Positions 52,194 to 61,368 of a stretch of DNA of 64,000 bases are shown in pieces (the first letter of the stretch is position 1; each line of letters starts with the position of its first letter). The stretch covers positions 372,001 to 436,000 of the forward strand of contig JBGAGO010000001.1 of assembly GCA_044226655.1 (NCBI GenBank). The letters are read 5' to 3'. The notes under the pieces were generated by a model, which saw only the letters and a list, made by a program, of their open reading frames with translations, had not been told where the DNA came from and did not search any database. The position numbers and the translations under genes were made by a program. This DNA comes from JBEVOS01 sp044226655 (GTDB taxonomy: Bacteria > Pseudomonadota > Alphaproteobacteria > Caulobacterales > Aquidulcibacteraceae).

Positions 52194-53987
52194 TCAAGCC
52201 TTGGCGGCTTTCGCCGCATCCGTAAAGCGCGCCGCAACACGCGAGAGCCGCGCCGGATCGATCGGCTTGGTCAGAAAATCGTCGAGCCCCGCGGCGAGCA
52301 CGGCGGCGCGGTCTTCTTCGGCGGCGTCCGCAGTGAGCGCCACCAGCGGCGTGCGCGCCGCCTCGCCTTCGAGCGCACGGATGCGCCGCGCCGCGCCGAA
52401 GCCATCGAGACGCGGCATGCGGATGTCGAGAAACACAAGATCGTAGGGCGTCGCTTGCACGGCTTCGACCGCCTCTTCCCCGTCGCCGACCACATCCACG
52501 ACGCAGCCTTCTCGCGTCAGCAACGTGCGCGCGAGCAGCGCATTGACCGGATTATCTTCGGCCAGCAGCACGCGCAGGCCGAGCAGGCGTTGTGGCGCGG
52601 CGCGGTCGTCCTCCAAGTCCGCCTGCGGTGCGGCGGCGGCGCCGGTTTCGCCAAGCGCGATGCGCATACGTTCCGCAAGCGAACGACGCCGGATCGGCTT
52701 CACGACATAGTGCTGCACGCCGAGTGCGCGCGCTTGCGCGATGGAGTCACGCTCCTCCTGCGGCGCGAGCGCGATGACGGCGCGCGCCGTGCGCGACAGC
52801 GCCGCCAAATCTTCCGGCGCGAGATCGGCCAGCCCGTCGATCAGCACGATATCGGCCTTGTGGCCGCGCGCGACGATCCTGGCGCCCATGGCGTCGAGCG
52901 CGGCGACCAAAGCCTGCGCCAGCACGCGCGACGGGCTGACGACGCAGCACGCAATGCCCGCGAGCGTGGGCGGCGGCGGCGCATCGTCCGTCGCCTCGAG
53001 CGGCAGTTCGACCCAGAAGCTCGCGCCATGGCCCGGCCGGCTGACGAGCCCCGCCTCGCCGCCCATCGCACGCGCCAGCCGCTTTACGATGGCGAGCCCG
53101 AGGCCGGCGCCGCCATGGCTTTGCGCGATGGTCGCGTCGGCCTGCGCGAATTCCTCGAAAATGCGGGTCTGCAATTCCGGCGGCACGCCGGGGCCGGTGT
53201 CGCGCACCGTGAAGCGCAGCCGGCCGCTCAGCGCCACCGAAAGCTCGAGCACGACCCCACCGCTCTGGGTGAATTTCACCGCATTGCCGGCGAGGTTGAA
53301 GAGGATCTGACGCAGGCGCCCATCATCGCCCATCACGCGGGTCGGCGCGCCGGCGCGCACCAGCGTGGCGATCTCGATGTTCTTCTTGTGCGCCTTCGGG
53401 CTCAGCAATTCGGCGACCGATTGGAGGGTCGCCTCCGGATCGAACGGGCGGCTCTCGATCGCAACGCGGCCAGCTTCGAGCCGCGAATAATCGAGAATCT
53501 CGGTGATGAGATCGAGCAGATGTTCGCCCGATTGCCTGATGGCGCCGACATAGGATTGGTTGGCCGGATCGAGCTTGGCTTCCGCGAGCAGGCCGGCCAT
53601 GCCGAGAATGCCGTTGAGCGGCGTGCGCAATTCGTGCGTCAGCTTGGCGAACAACGTGGTCTTAGCGCGCGCGGCTTCGGCGGCGTCGCTGACGCGCTGC
53701 GTGACGTCGCGCGCGCTGATGAAGGTGACGCCATCCGGCAAGCGGCGCTCCACCCATTCAAGGCGGCGGCCATCGGGCGTCGGCGCGTCGAAGCGGCGCT
53801 CGTCATGGCTGAAATCCGGCGGCGTGAAGCGGCCCCAGGGCGGGCGATTGGGGCCGATATAATGGCGGAACGCGGCGCGGAAGGCGGGATTGGCGCGCAG
53901 GATCGCGCCATCGGGCGCGAGCAGCGCCATCGGATCGGGCGCAGCCTCGAATGGATCGAAAGCCGGAATGGGCGCCTGCGCCAGCAT
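52194..53987 (-). CDS. Hybrid sensor histidine kinase / response regulator
   Basis: A 597-residue soluble kinase. It has a PAS-like N-terminal domain (1-105), the phospho-acceptor FAKLTHELRTPLNG near residue 117, ATPase boxes NLAGNAVKFT, DTGPGVPPEL and GGAGLGLAIVKRL, a degenerate receiver (350-440) with VLIDGL where the active Asp is normally in VLLDxxMP, and a full C-terminal receiver (470-590) with VFLDIRMPRLDG. No cognate regulator is adjacent. No membrane segment: the signal is cytoplasmic. Confidence 0.9.
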   Translation of the reverse strand: MLAQAPIPAFDPFEAAPDPMALLAPDGAILRANPAFRAAFRHYIGPNRPPWGRFTPPDFSHDERRFDAPTPDGRRLEWVERRLPDGVTFISARDVTQRVSDAAEAARAKTTLFAKLTHELRTPLNGILGMAGLLAEAKLDPANQSYVGAIRQSGEHLLDLITEILDYSRLEAGRVAIESRPFDPEATLQSVAELLSPKAHKKNIEIATLVRAGAPTRVMGDDGRLRQILFNLAGNAVKFTQSGGVVLELSVALSGRLRFTVRDTGPGVPPELQTRIFEEFAQADATIAQSHGGAGLGLAIVKRLARAMGGEAGLVSRPGHGASFWVELPLEATDDAPPPPTLAGIACCVVSPSRVLAQALVAALDAMGARIVARGHKADIVLIDGLADLAPEDLAALSRTARAVIALAPQEERDSIAQARALGVQHYVVKPIRRRSLAERMRIALGETGAAAAPQADLEDDRAAPQRLLGLRVLLAEDNPVNALLARTLLTREGCVVDVVGDGEEAVEAVQATPYDLVFLDIRMPRLDGFGAARRIRALEGEAARTPLVALTADAAEEDRAAVLAAGLDDFLTKPIDPARLSRVAARFTDAAKAAKA

Positions 53988-54077
53988 TGCGCCCTTGGTC
54001 GCTGAGCGCGGTTAAGAAAAGCTGAGCGCGACGCACGCGGCGCCGCGCTCAACCGCCCCCACCCCGCCGGGCGCGCC

Positions 54078-55631
54078 TTACGGCGCCGCCACGACGGAAG
54101 CCCCCTCGCCCGGCGCGGATTGCCCCGCCCAGACGCGTTTCAAGCTCAACGCCTCCGCGATGTGCACGCGCTTCACGCCTGTCGCGCCATCGAGATCGGC
54201 GATGGTGCGCGCCACGCGCAAGGTGCGGTGATAGGCGCGTGCGGAGAGCGCGAACCGTTCCGACGCGCGCGCCAGAAGCTCTGCGCCCGGCGCATCGGGC
54301 GCGGCGATCTTCTCGATGCGCGGCGCTTCGGCCTCCGAGTTGAGTGCGCCGGCCTCGACGCCGTCACGGCGCGCGCGGTCGATCTGCGCGGCGCGCGCTT
54401 GCGCCACCCGCGCCGCCGCTTCCGCCGTGCCTTCGGCCGGCGCCGGCAAAGCGAGATCGGCCGGCGTCACGGGCGGCACGTCCAATTGGATGTCGATGCG
54501 GTCGATCAGCGGGCCGGAGAGCCGCGCCTGATACTCGATCGCGCAGCGCGGCCCACGCCGGCAGCCGCCGACGCCCGAACCGCCGCCGCAGCGGCACGGA
54601 TTCATCGCCGCCGCGAGCAGGATGCGCGCGGGATAGGTCACGCGATGATTAGCACGCGCGATCATCACCTTGCCGTTTTCGAGCGGCTGGCGCAGCGCAT
54701 CGAGCGCTTGCGGACTGAATTCCGGCAATTCGTCGAGAAACAGCACGCCCAGATGCGCGAGCGAAATTTCACCGGGCCGCGCCCGCAAACCGCCGCCGAC
54801 CAGCGCGGCCATACTCGCCGAATGGTGCGGCGCACGGAACGGCCTGGTGCGCGTGAGCCGGCCGCGCTCCAGGAGCCCCGCCACCGATTGCACCATCGAG
54901 ACTTCGAGCAATTCTTCCGGCGACAGCGGCGGCAGGATGCCGGGCAGACGCTGCGCCAGCATCGACTTGCCCGAGCCGGGCGGGCCGACCAGCAGGATGT
55001 TATGCGCGCCCGCAGCCGCGATCTCCAAAGCGCGCTTGGCCTGCTCCTGGCCCTTCACATCGCGCAGATCGGGCGCGGCCTCGCCCGAGATCAGATCGCC
55101 GCGCGGCGGCGGCGGCACGAACGCCCCGCCGCGGAAATGATTGATGAGCGCGATCAGCGAGGGCGCGGCGACCACCTCGCCGCCCGCCCAGGCCGCTTCC
55201 GCGCCGCAGGCCTGCGCACAGACAAAGCCGAGACCCCAGCCATTGGCGGCCATCGCGGCCGGCAGCGCGCCGGGCGTCGCGGCCAGCGAGCCATCGAGGC
55301 CCAATTCGCCGAACACGACCACGCCATCGAGCGCATCGCGCGGCAGCGCGCCGATGGCGGCCATCAGCGCCAGCGCGATCGGCAGATCGTAATGCGTGCC
55401 TTCCTTAGGCAGATCGGCGGGGGCGAGATTGATCACGATGCGGCCGGCGGGGATCGCCAAGCCCAGGCTGGCGAAGGCCGCGCGCACGCGCTCCCGGCTC
55501 TCGGTGACGGCCTTATCGCCCAGGCCCACGATCACGATGCCATGCACGCCGCCGGCGATCTGCACCTGCACATCGACGCGCCGCGCCTCAAGCCCCTCGA
55601 ATGCCACCGTGGCCGCCGCAGACGCCGTCAC
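54078..55631 (-). CDS. comM: YifB/ComM family Mg-chelatase-like AAA+ ATPase
   Basis: A 517-residue protein: an N-terminal Lon-protease-like domain (1-175), a Mg-chelatase-type AAA module with Walker A LLVGPPGSGKSMLAQRLPGILP near residue 215, LFLDELPEFSPQALDALRQPLE, and a Cys-rich insert CRCGGGSGVGGCRRGPRC near 345. Relatives (ComM) are helicases extending branch migration in natural transformation. The GTG start at 55631 matches family length; the open frame continues upstream without support. Competence is not shown here. Confidence 0.9.
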   Translation of the reverse strand: MTASAAATVAFEGLEARRVDVQVQIAGGVHGIVIVGLGDKAVTESRERVRAAFASLGLAIPAGRIVINLAPADLPKEGTHYDLPIALALMAAIGALPRDALDGVVVFGELGLDGSLAATPGALPAAMAANGWGLGFVCAQACGAEAAWAGGEVVAAPSLIALINHFRGGAFVPPPPRGDLISGEAAPDLRDVKGQEQAKRALEIAAAGAHNILLVGPPGSGKSMLAQRLPGILPPLSPEELLEVSMVQSVAGLLERGRLTRTRPFRAPHHSASMAALVGGGLRARPGEISLAHLGVLFLDELPEFSPQALDALRQPLENGKVMIARANHRVTYPARILLAAAMNPCRCGGGSGVGGCRRGPRCAIEYQARLSGPLIDRIDIQLDVPPVTPADLALPAPAEGTAEAAARVAQARAAQIDRARRDGVEAGALNSEAEAPRIEKIAAPDAPGAELLARASERFALSARAYHRTLRVARTIADLDGATGVKRVHIAEALSLKRVWAGQSAPGEGASVVAAP

Positions 55632-55737
55632 AACCCGCCCCGAGTTATCCACACCCGACGCAGTCAGCCTACACAAAAGAAGAACAAAAGCGCAACACTG
55701 TTCGAACCGGCGGCGCAATTAACTTTTGGATAACCGC

Positions 55738-56385
55738 TCAATAGGGCGCGGACGACGCTTCCGCATGCGGCTCGACGCCGACATTGGCCTGCTCCAGCAC
55801 CGGCCCCGGCGCGCGCACGCTCATCAGCGACACCACGCGGCGCACGCCCGGCACCACGCTGGTGATCTCGGCGGCGCGCTGCAATTCGGCCTGCGAATGG
55901 GCGACGCCCATCAGATAGACCGTGCCGCGATGCGTCTCGATGTTGACGTTGAGGCCGCGCACGTTCGGGCTGGCGACCAGGCGGGTGCGCACTTGCGCCG
56001 TGATCATCTCGTCCTGCGCGCTGCGCATGAAGCCGTCATGGCCGCCGATTTCGATCTCATTGTAGATCTCATTGATGCCGCGGACGTTGCGCGCGATCAG
56101 CTCAGCGGCGTCCTTATGCTGCTGCGAGGGCGCATAGCCCGAGAGCAGCAGACGCCCATCCGCCACCTCGACATCGACATGCGAGAAGCCCGAGCCGTCG
56201 GCCGCCATCAGCCGGGTCTTCAGCGTGTTGGAGGCGAGCGCGTCATCGAGCCCTTCGCCCATGGTGCGGTCCTGCAGCGCGACGACGCCGACGCTGGCCG
56301 CGCCCACCGCGCCGAGCGCGACGCAACCCTGCGTGAGCGCCGCGCCGCCGAGAGCGGCGAGCAGGAGGAAAGGTTTCGTGCGCAT
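55738..56385 (-). CDS. BON-domain lipoprotein (DolP/YraP-like)
   Basis: A 215-residue outer-membrane-type lipoprotein: MRTKPFLLLAALGGAALTQGC lipobox, then two BON domains (about 50-120 and 125-195) with SHVDVEVADGRLLLSGYAPSQQHKDAAELI and GLNVNIETHRGTVYLMGVAHSQAELQRAAEI. E. coli DolP keeps outer-membrane integrity. It follows yraN as in the E. coli yra locus. ATG 56385 gives a clean signal; 56412 is an alternative. Confidence 0.87.
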   Translation of the reverse strand: MRTKPFLLLAALGGAALTQGCVALGAVGAASVGVVALQDRTMGEGLDDALASNTLKTRLMAADGSGFSHVDVEVADGRLLLSGYAPSQQHKDAAELIARNVRGINEIYNEIEIGGHDGFMRSAQDEMITAQVRTRLVASPNVRGLNVNIETHRGTVYLMGVAHSQAELQRAAEITSVVPGVRRVVSLMSVRAPGPVLEQANVGVEPHAEASSAPY

Positions 56386-56448
56386 GGCGGGATGATCCTT
56401 CGTCCCCATCATCCGCCCGCAGGGTTTATCCGCTGTTAACGCAGCGCC

Positions 56449-56814
56449 TCAGGTCAGCCGCGCTTCCCACGCATTGCGCGTGTGATGCGGGATGAGGCCG
56501 GCGCCGACCACGATCACATCGAAGCGGATCGGCAGCGCCGTCAGCCGCCAGCGGCCGGCCAGCACGCTCGCCGCGCGCGCCAGCCGCTCCTGCTGCGTGG
56601 GCGTGACGGCATAGAGCCCCGCATCGCGCGTCGCGCGCGCTTTCACCTCAACGATGACGAGAACCTTGCGCTGCAGAGCCGCGACATCGACCTCGCCGAA
56701 CGGCGTGCGCAGGCGATGGCCGAGCACGCGATAGCCTTTCAAGGTGAGGAACAGCATGGCGATGCGCTCGGCGGCGCGGCCGCGGCTTTCGGCGCGGCGG
56801 CGTTTCGCGGTCAT
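56449..56814 (-). CDS. yraN: YraN/UPF0102 family nuclease-like protein
   Basis: A 121-residue protein with the restriction-endonuclease-like core of UPF0102: GRAAERIAMLFLTLKGYRVLGHRLRTPFGEVDVAALQRKVLVIVEVKARA (D and ExK). It may cleave DNA or RNA; no activity is proven. Its ATG overlaps the rsmI stop (ATGA). Confidence 0.93.
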   Translation of the reverse strand: MTAKRRRAESRGRAAERIAMLFLTLKGYRVLGHRLRTPFGEVDVAALQRKVLVIVEVKARATRDAGLYAVTPTQQERLARAASVLAGRWRLTALPIRFDVIVVGAGLIPHHTRNAWEARLT

Positions 56815-57680
56815 TCGTCCTGCAGCACCAGCGCGCGCGCATAGGCGAGCTTGCGCGCGATGTTGAAGCGCTGTGCGATTTCGCTGGCGGCTTCGCGCAC
56901 GCTGAGCCGGGTCAACGCCTCGCGCAGCGCCGCATCGAGTTCATCTTCGCCCGGCGCCTCGGGCGGCGGCGCGCCATCGACGATGACCACGATCTCGCCT
57001 TTCGGCGCGGCTTCCGCATAGCGCGCGGCGAGCGCGGAAAGCGGGCCGCGCTGCACCTCTTCGAAGTGCTTGGTGAGTTCGCGCGCCACGGCGGCGTTGC
57101 GATCACCGAAGACCTCGGCCATCGCCGCGAGCGAGTCCGCCAGACGCGGCCCGGTTTCGTAGAACACCAGGGTCGCCGGCACGTCGATCAGCGGCGCGAA
57201 AAAGCGGGCGCGCGCGCCCGCCTTGGCCGGCGCAAAGCCCGCGAAGAAGAATTGATCGGTCGGCAAGCCGGCGGCCACCAGCGCGGCGAGGCTCGCCGAG
57301 GCGCCCGGGATCGGAATGACGCGATGGCCCGCATCGAGCGCAGCGCGCACGAGCTTGAAACCCGGATCCGAAACGAGCGGCGTGCCGGCGTCCGACACCA
57401 GCGCGACACGTTCGCCCCGCGCCAAAGCTGCAAGCGCGACCTCGCGGGCGCGTTCTGCATTGTGCTCGTGATAAGAGGCGAGCTTGGGCGCGAGTCCGTA
57501 GGCGTCCAGCAATTTCCGGGTGACTCGCGTGTCCTCTGCGAACACAAGGTCCGCGCCGGCCAAAACGTCCAACGCCCGCAAGGTGATATCGCGCAGATTC
57601 CCGATCGGCGTGGCCACCACATAAAGGCCAGCTTCCAGAGGTGGACTGCCCGCGCGGCCCTCCCTAGGGTCGCGCCGCAT
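56811..57680 (-). CDS. rsmI: 16S rRNA (cytidine-2'-O)-methyltransferase RsmI
   Basis: A 289-residue tetrapyrrole-methylase-fold protein: LEAGLYVVATPIGNLRDITLRALDVLAGADLVFAEDTRVTRKLLDAYG and LVSDAGTPLVSDPGFKLVRAAL, IPGASASLAALVAAGLPTDQFFFAGF. It methylates C1402 of 16S rRNA. Two starts are possible: 57680 (family length, chosen) and 57707; the latter would share its bases with the start codon of the divergent gene. Confidence 0.94.
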   Translation of the reverse strand: MRRDPREGRAGSPPLEAGLYVVATPIGNLRDITLRALDVLAGADLVFAEDTRVTRKLLDAYGLAPKLASYHEHNAERAREVALAALARGERVALVSDAGTPLVSDPGFKLVRAALDAGHRVIPIPGASASLAALVAAGLPTDQFFFAGFAPAKAGARARFFAPLIDVPATLVFYETGPRLADSLAAMAEVFGDRNAAVARELTKHFEEVQRGPLSALAARYAEAAPKGEIVVIVDGAPPPEAPGEDELDAALREALTRLSVREAASEIAQRFNIARKLAYARALVLQDE

Positions 57681-57705
57681 ATTGGGATCTGTCGAAGGGC
57701 GGGAC

Positions 57706-58959
57706 ATGACGGTTCGAACCCCATCATCGGCGGCGCCGGCGCGCGCGCCAAGCCTGAAAGCGCTGGCGGGGCTCTCGCTCGCGGCGCTGATGGCGGCCTG
57801 CGCCACGCCGAGCGGCGGGCCGGTGGGCCCGAGCGGACCCGGGCCGAGCGCGCCCACGGGACCGACCTCGCCGGGCACGACCGTGCAATCGCGCGATGGC
57901 GTGACGCCGCCCTTCATGCAGGGGCGCAACATCGTGCGCGTCGGCCTGCTGCTGCCGTTCTCGACGCGCCCGCAGGACGCCTCCGCACTTTATAACGCCG
58001 CCGAGCTCGCCCTCTTCGATCATGGCGATCCAAACACGTTGCTGATTCCGCGCGATGCGGGCCCGGACGGCGCCGCCGCTGAAGCCGCCGCGCGCGCGCT
58101 GTTGCGCGATGGCGCGGACATCATCGTCGGCCCCGTGACGCGCGAAGGCGTCGAAGGCGCCGCGCGCGCCGCGACCGCACAACGCGTGCCCATCGTCGGC
58201 TTTTCATCGGATCGCGCCGTGGGCGGCAATGGCGTCTATCTGCTGAGCTTCCAGCTTGAGGATGAGGTCGCGCGCATCGTCGGCTTCGCCGCCAGCCGCG
58301 GCGTGCGCACCATCGCGCTGCTGGCGCCGTCGAACGAATATGGCCGGCGCGTGCAGAGCGCGCTGCAAGCTGAAGCGGCGCGGCGCGGCGTCACCGTGGT
58401 CGCCGCCGAGCTCTATGCGCGCAACGACGCGGAAGCCACCGCCGCCGCCGGCCGCTTGGCCGCAACGCTGCGCACGACGCCCGCGCAAGGCATCCTGATC
58501 GCCGAGAGCGGCAGCGTGCTGCGCGCCGCCAGCGTCGCTCTGGTGCGCGGCGGGCTCGATCCGCGGCAGACGCGCCTTCTGGGCACCGGCGCCTGGTCGA
58601 GCGCGGACGTTGATGCGGAGCCGACCTTGGCCAATGGCTGGTACGTCGCGTCAGACCCGCGCGTGCGCGAGGATTTCGAAGCGCGCTACCATGATACGTT
58701 CGGCCGCGACGCCACGCGCCTCTCGAGCCTCGCCTATGACGCGGTCTCGCTCGCCGCGCTGCTGTCGCGCGATCGCGGCGCCAGCGGCATCACCCCGCAG
58801 CGCATCCAGGGCGGCGATGGCTTCCTCGGTTCGGACGGCATTTTCCGCTTCAACAGCGACGGTTCGATCGAGCGCGGCCTGGCGATTCTCGAAGTGCACG
58901 CCTCCGGCTCGACCACCGTCGACCCCGCGCCGCGCCGCTTCAACGCGCCGACGGGCTAG
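57706..58959 (+). CDS. LpoA-like penicillin-binding protein activator (lipoprotein)
   Basis: A 417-residue lipoprotein (ALAGLSLAALMAAC lipobox near residue 32) with a Pro/Gly/Ser-rich spacer and a periplasmic-binding-protein type I fold (RVGLLLPFSTRPQDASALYNAAELALFD, LRDGADIIVGPVTREGVEGAARAA). In this yra-like locus it corresponds to the C-terminal domain of LpoA, activator of PBP1a. A short form without the LpoA N-domain is usual in alphaproteobacteria. GAAGGGCGG precedes the ATG. Confidence 0.87.
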   Translation: MTVRTPSSAAPARAPSLKALAGLSLAALMAACATPSGGPVGPSGPGPSAPTGPTSPGTTVQSRDGVTPPFMQGRNIVRVGLLLPFSTRPQDASALYNAAELALFDHGDPNTLLIPRDAGPDGAAAEAAARALLRDGADIIVGPVTREGVEGAARAATAQRVPIVGFSSDRAVGGNGVYLLSFQLEDEVARIVGFAASRGVRTIALLAPSNEYGRRVQSALQAEAARRGVTVVAAELYARNDAEATAAAGRLAATLRTTPAQGILIAESGSVLRAASVALVRGGLDPRQTRLLGTGAWSSADVDAEPTLANGWYVASDPRVREDFEARYHDTFGRDATRLSSLAYDAVSLAALLSRDRGASGITPQRIQGGDGFLGSDGIFRFNSDGSIERGLAILEVHASGSTTVDPAPRRFNAPTG

Positions 58960-60071
58960 ACAACCATATCCATCGCGATGCGATCGGCGAACAGGCGGCC
59001 GCGTTCGGTGAGCGCGAGGCGGGCGCCGTCATCGTGCAGCAAGCCTTCCGCGACGAAGCGCGCGGCGGCGGCTTCATCGAGCGGCGCATCCAGGATTGCG
59101 CTGCGCGCCACGCCCTCATCGATGCGCAGGCCGAGCAGCAAAGCCTCGCGCGCTGCGTCGCGCGCGCTCAGCGGCGCTAAGGCCGCCAAACCGACGCCCG
59201 TGCGCGCGACGGTTTCGATGTAGTCGCGCGGCGTGCGCGCCGCGAGCGTTTCATGGCGCGCGCCCGCATGCGCGAAGCGGCCATGCGCGCCGGGACCGAT
59301 TCCGATCCAGGTCTGGCCGCGCCAATAGAGCAGATTGTGGCGCGAGCGCTCCGCGTCGCCGCGCGCATGATTGGAAATCTCGTAGCCGCGAAAACCTGCG
59401 CGCGCGCATTCCTCCTGCGTGAGTTCGTAAAGGTCCGCCGCCAGTTCCGCCGCGGGCGGATGCAGCGTTCCGCGCGTCACGGCGCGGTCGAACGCGGTGC
59501 CCTCCTCTATCGTCAGCTGATAGGGCGAGACATGGCCGATCGGCAGCGCCAGCGCTTCGCGCAATTCGGCGCGCCAGGCTTCGGCGCTCTGGCCCTCGCG
59601 CGCGTAGATCAAATCGATGGAGACGCGCCGGCCGGTCTGCGCCGCCGCCTCGACCGCGCGCCGCGCCTGCGCCGCATCATGGGTGCGGCCGAGCGCCTTC
59701 AAGCTCGCATCGTCGAGCGCCTGCACGCCGAGTGAGAAGCGGTTGATCCCCGCTTGCGCCTGCGCCGCGAACGCATCGGCGTCATCTGGATTGGCCTCCA
59801 GCGTGATCTCCGCATCCGCCGCCAGCCCCAGCGATGCACACACCGCTTCGATCAAGGCCGCGATCTGATCGGGCGCGAGCAGCGAGGGCGTGCCGCCGCC
59901 GAAATGGATGGTCTCCGCTTCACCGAGGCCGAAGCGCTTTGCGTGCTCGCTTATGTCATCGGCGATGGCCTGAACCAAAGCGGGGTCGTCGCCGCGCGCG
60001 CGGTAGATGTTGAAATCGCAATAGGGGCAGAGCCGCGCGCAATAGGGCCAATGGATGTAGACGCCGACCAT
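58956..60071 (-). CDS. hemW: Radical-SAM heme chaperone HemW
   Basis: A 371-residue HemW (formerly HemN-like): YIHWPYCARLCPYCDFNIYRA binds the radical-SAM cluster (CxxxCxxC), HFGGGTPSLL, RFSLGVQALDDASLKALGRTHDAAQA, and WIGIGPGAHGR. It lacks the extra CxxxC of coproporphyrinogen oxidase HemN, so a heme-transfer role is likelier. Its stop interlocks with the LpoA-like gene in CTAG. It overlaps rdgB by 1 nt. Confidence 0.93.
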   Translation of the reverse strand: MVGVYIHWPYCARLCPYCDFNIYRARGDDPALVQAIADDISEHAKRFGLGEAETIHFGGGTPSLLAPDQIAALIEAVCASLGLAADAEITLEANPDDADAFAAQAQAGINRFSLGVQALDDASLKALGRTHDAAQARRAVEAAAQTGRRVSIDLIYAREGQSAEAWRAELREALALPIGHVSPYQLTIEEGTAFDRAVTRGTLHPPAAELAADLYELTQEECARAGFRGYEISNHARGDAERSRHNLLYWRGQTWIGIGPGAHGRFAHAGARHETLAARTPRDYIETVARTGVGLAALAPLSARDAAREALLLGLRIDEGVARSAILDAPLDEAAAARFVAEGLLHDDGARLALTERGRLFADRIAMDMVV

Positions 60072-60655
60072 CAGCCCAAAGCTGCGACGAGCTTTTCGAA
60101 CGCGCGCGCGCGGTGCGTCAGCGGCAGCTTTTCCTCATGAATCATCTCGCCGAAGGTGCGCGTCTCGCCGTCCGGCACGAAGATCGGATCATAGCCGAAG
60201 CCGTAGGAGCCGCGCGGCGGCCACACGATCTCGCCCGCTACGCGGCCTTCGAACACACGAACCGCTTCGCCTGGAACAGCGAGCGCCAGCACGCAGATAA
60301 AATCCGCGCTGCGATCTTCCTTGCCCGCCAATTCTTCCTGCACGCGCGCCATCGCCGCGTTGAAATCGCGCGACGGCCCTGCCCAGCGCGCGGAATAGAC
60401 GCCCGGCGCGCCGCCCAGCGCACGCACGCTCAAGCCGGAATCGTCCGCAAGGCACGCATAGCCGCACGCCGCGCGCGCCGCTTCCGCCTTCAGGATCGCG
60501 TTGCCTTCATAGGTGGCTTCCGTCTCGTCCGGTTCGGCCAAGCCCAGCGCGCCGGCGGAAATCACATCGAAGCCGAACGGCGCCAGCAATTCCGCGATCT
60601 CGCGCACCTTGCCCTCGTTGTGGCTCGCCACGACGAGACGATCGCCCCGCTTCAT
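60071..60655 (-). CDS. rdgB: XTP/dITP diphosphatase (RdgB/HAM1)
   Basis: A 194-residue nucleotide-sanitising pyrophosphatase: LVVASHNEGKVREIAELL, LADDSGLSVRALGGAPGVYSARWAG, YGFGYDPIFVPDGETRTFGEM, and LTHRARAFEKL. It hydrolyses ITP and XTP to keep them out of nucleic acids. Overlaps rph by 4 nt (ATGA). The rph-rdgB-hemW order is typical of alphaproteobacteria. Confidence 0.95.
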   Translation of the reverse strand: MKRGDRLVVASHNEGKVREIAELLAPFGFDVISAGALGLAEPDETEATYEGNAILKAEAARAACGYACLADDSGLSVRALGGAPGVYSARWAGPSRDFNAAMARVQEELAGKEDRSADFICVLALAVPGEAVRVFEGRVAGEIVWPPRGSYGFGYDPIFVPDGETRTFGEMIHEEKLPLTHRARAFEKLVAALG

Positions 60656-61368
60656 GCCGCCACGGCGCGTTTCTGCGCTTCGAACAAACGCCCGCAGCCG
60701 AGCTTGGCCAGACGGATCAGCTCAGCGAATTCTTCATCGCTGAACGGGCGCTGTTCGCCCGTCGCCTGCACCTCGATCAGGCGGCCATCGCCGGCCAGCA
60801 CGAAATTGGCGTCGACCTCGGCGCTGGAATCTTCCGCATAGTCGAGATCGAGCACGGGCGCGCCGCCGAACACGCCGCACGAAATCGCCGCGACCTGGCC
60901 CGTGAGCGGATCGGCTTTCAATTCGCCTTCGGCCTTGAGGTAGGCGCAGGCGCGGGCGAGCGCGACCCAGGCGCCGGTGATCGAGGCCGTGCGCGTGCCG
61001 CCATCGGCCTGGATGACATCGCAATCGAGCGTGATGGTGCGATCGCCCAGCGCCTTGAGATCGGTGACGGAGCGCAGCGCCCGCCCGATCAGGCGCTGGA
61101 TTTCCTGCGTGCGCCCGCTCTGCTTGCCCTGGGCGGCTTCGCGCCGGCCGCGCGTGTGGGTGGCGCGCGGCAGCATGCCGTATTCGCCGGTGACCCAGCC
61201 GCGGCCCTGGCCCTTGAGCCAGCCCGGCACGCCCTGCTCCACGCTGGCGGTGCACAGCACATGGGTCTGCCCGAACTTGGCCAAGCAGGAGCCCTCGGCA
61301 TAGCGGGAAATCCCGGTTTCCAGACTGATCTCGCGCAGCGCATCGGCGCCGCGGCCTGACGGACGCAT
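60652..61368 (-). CDS. rph: Ribonuclease PH
   Basis: A 238-residue phosphorolytic 3'-5' exoribonuclease: MRPSGRGADALREISLETGISRYAEGSCLAKFGQTHVLCTASVE, RGWVTGEYGMLPRATHTR, GRTQEIQRLIGRALRSV, and LDCDVIQADGGTRTASITGA (phosphate and active-site residues). It trims tRNA 3' ends. It reads out of the promoter region shared with the divergent ATPase gene. Confidence 0.96.
   Translation of the reverse strand: MRPSGRGADALREISLETGISRYAEGSCLAKFGQTHVLCTASVEQGVPGWLKGQGRGWVTGEYGMLPRATHTRGRREAAQGKQSGRTQEIQRLIGRALRSVTDLKALGDRTITLDCDVIQADGGTRTASITGAWVALARACAYLKAEGELKADPLTGQVAAISCGVFGGAPVLDLDYAEDSSAEVDANFVLAGDGRLIEVQATGEQRPFSDEEFAELIRLAKLGCGRLFEAQKRAVAA

Noticed and set aside
55715..55735. CtrA-like TTAA-N7-TTAA site between comM and the BON gene
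   Set aside because: The second half is ATAA, so the site is imperfect; one occurrence in this window has no statistical weight.
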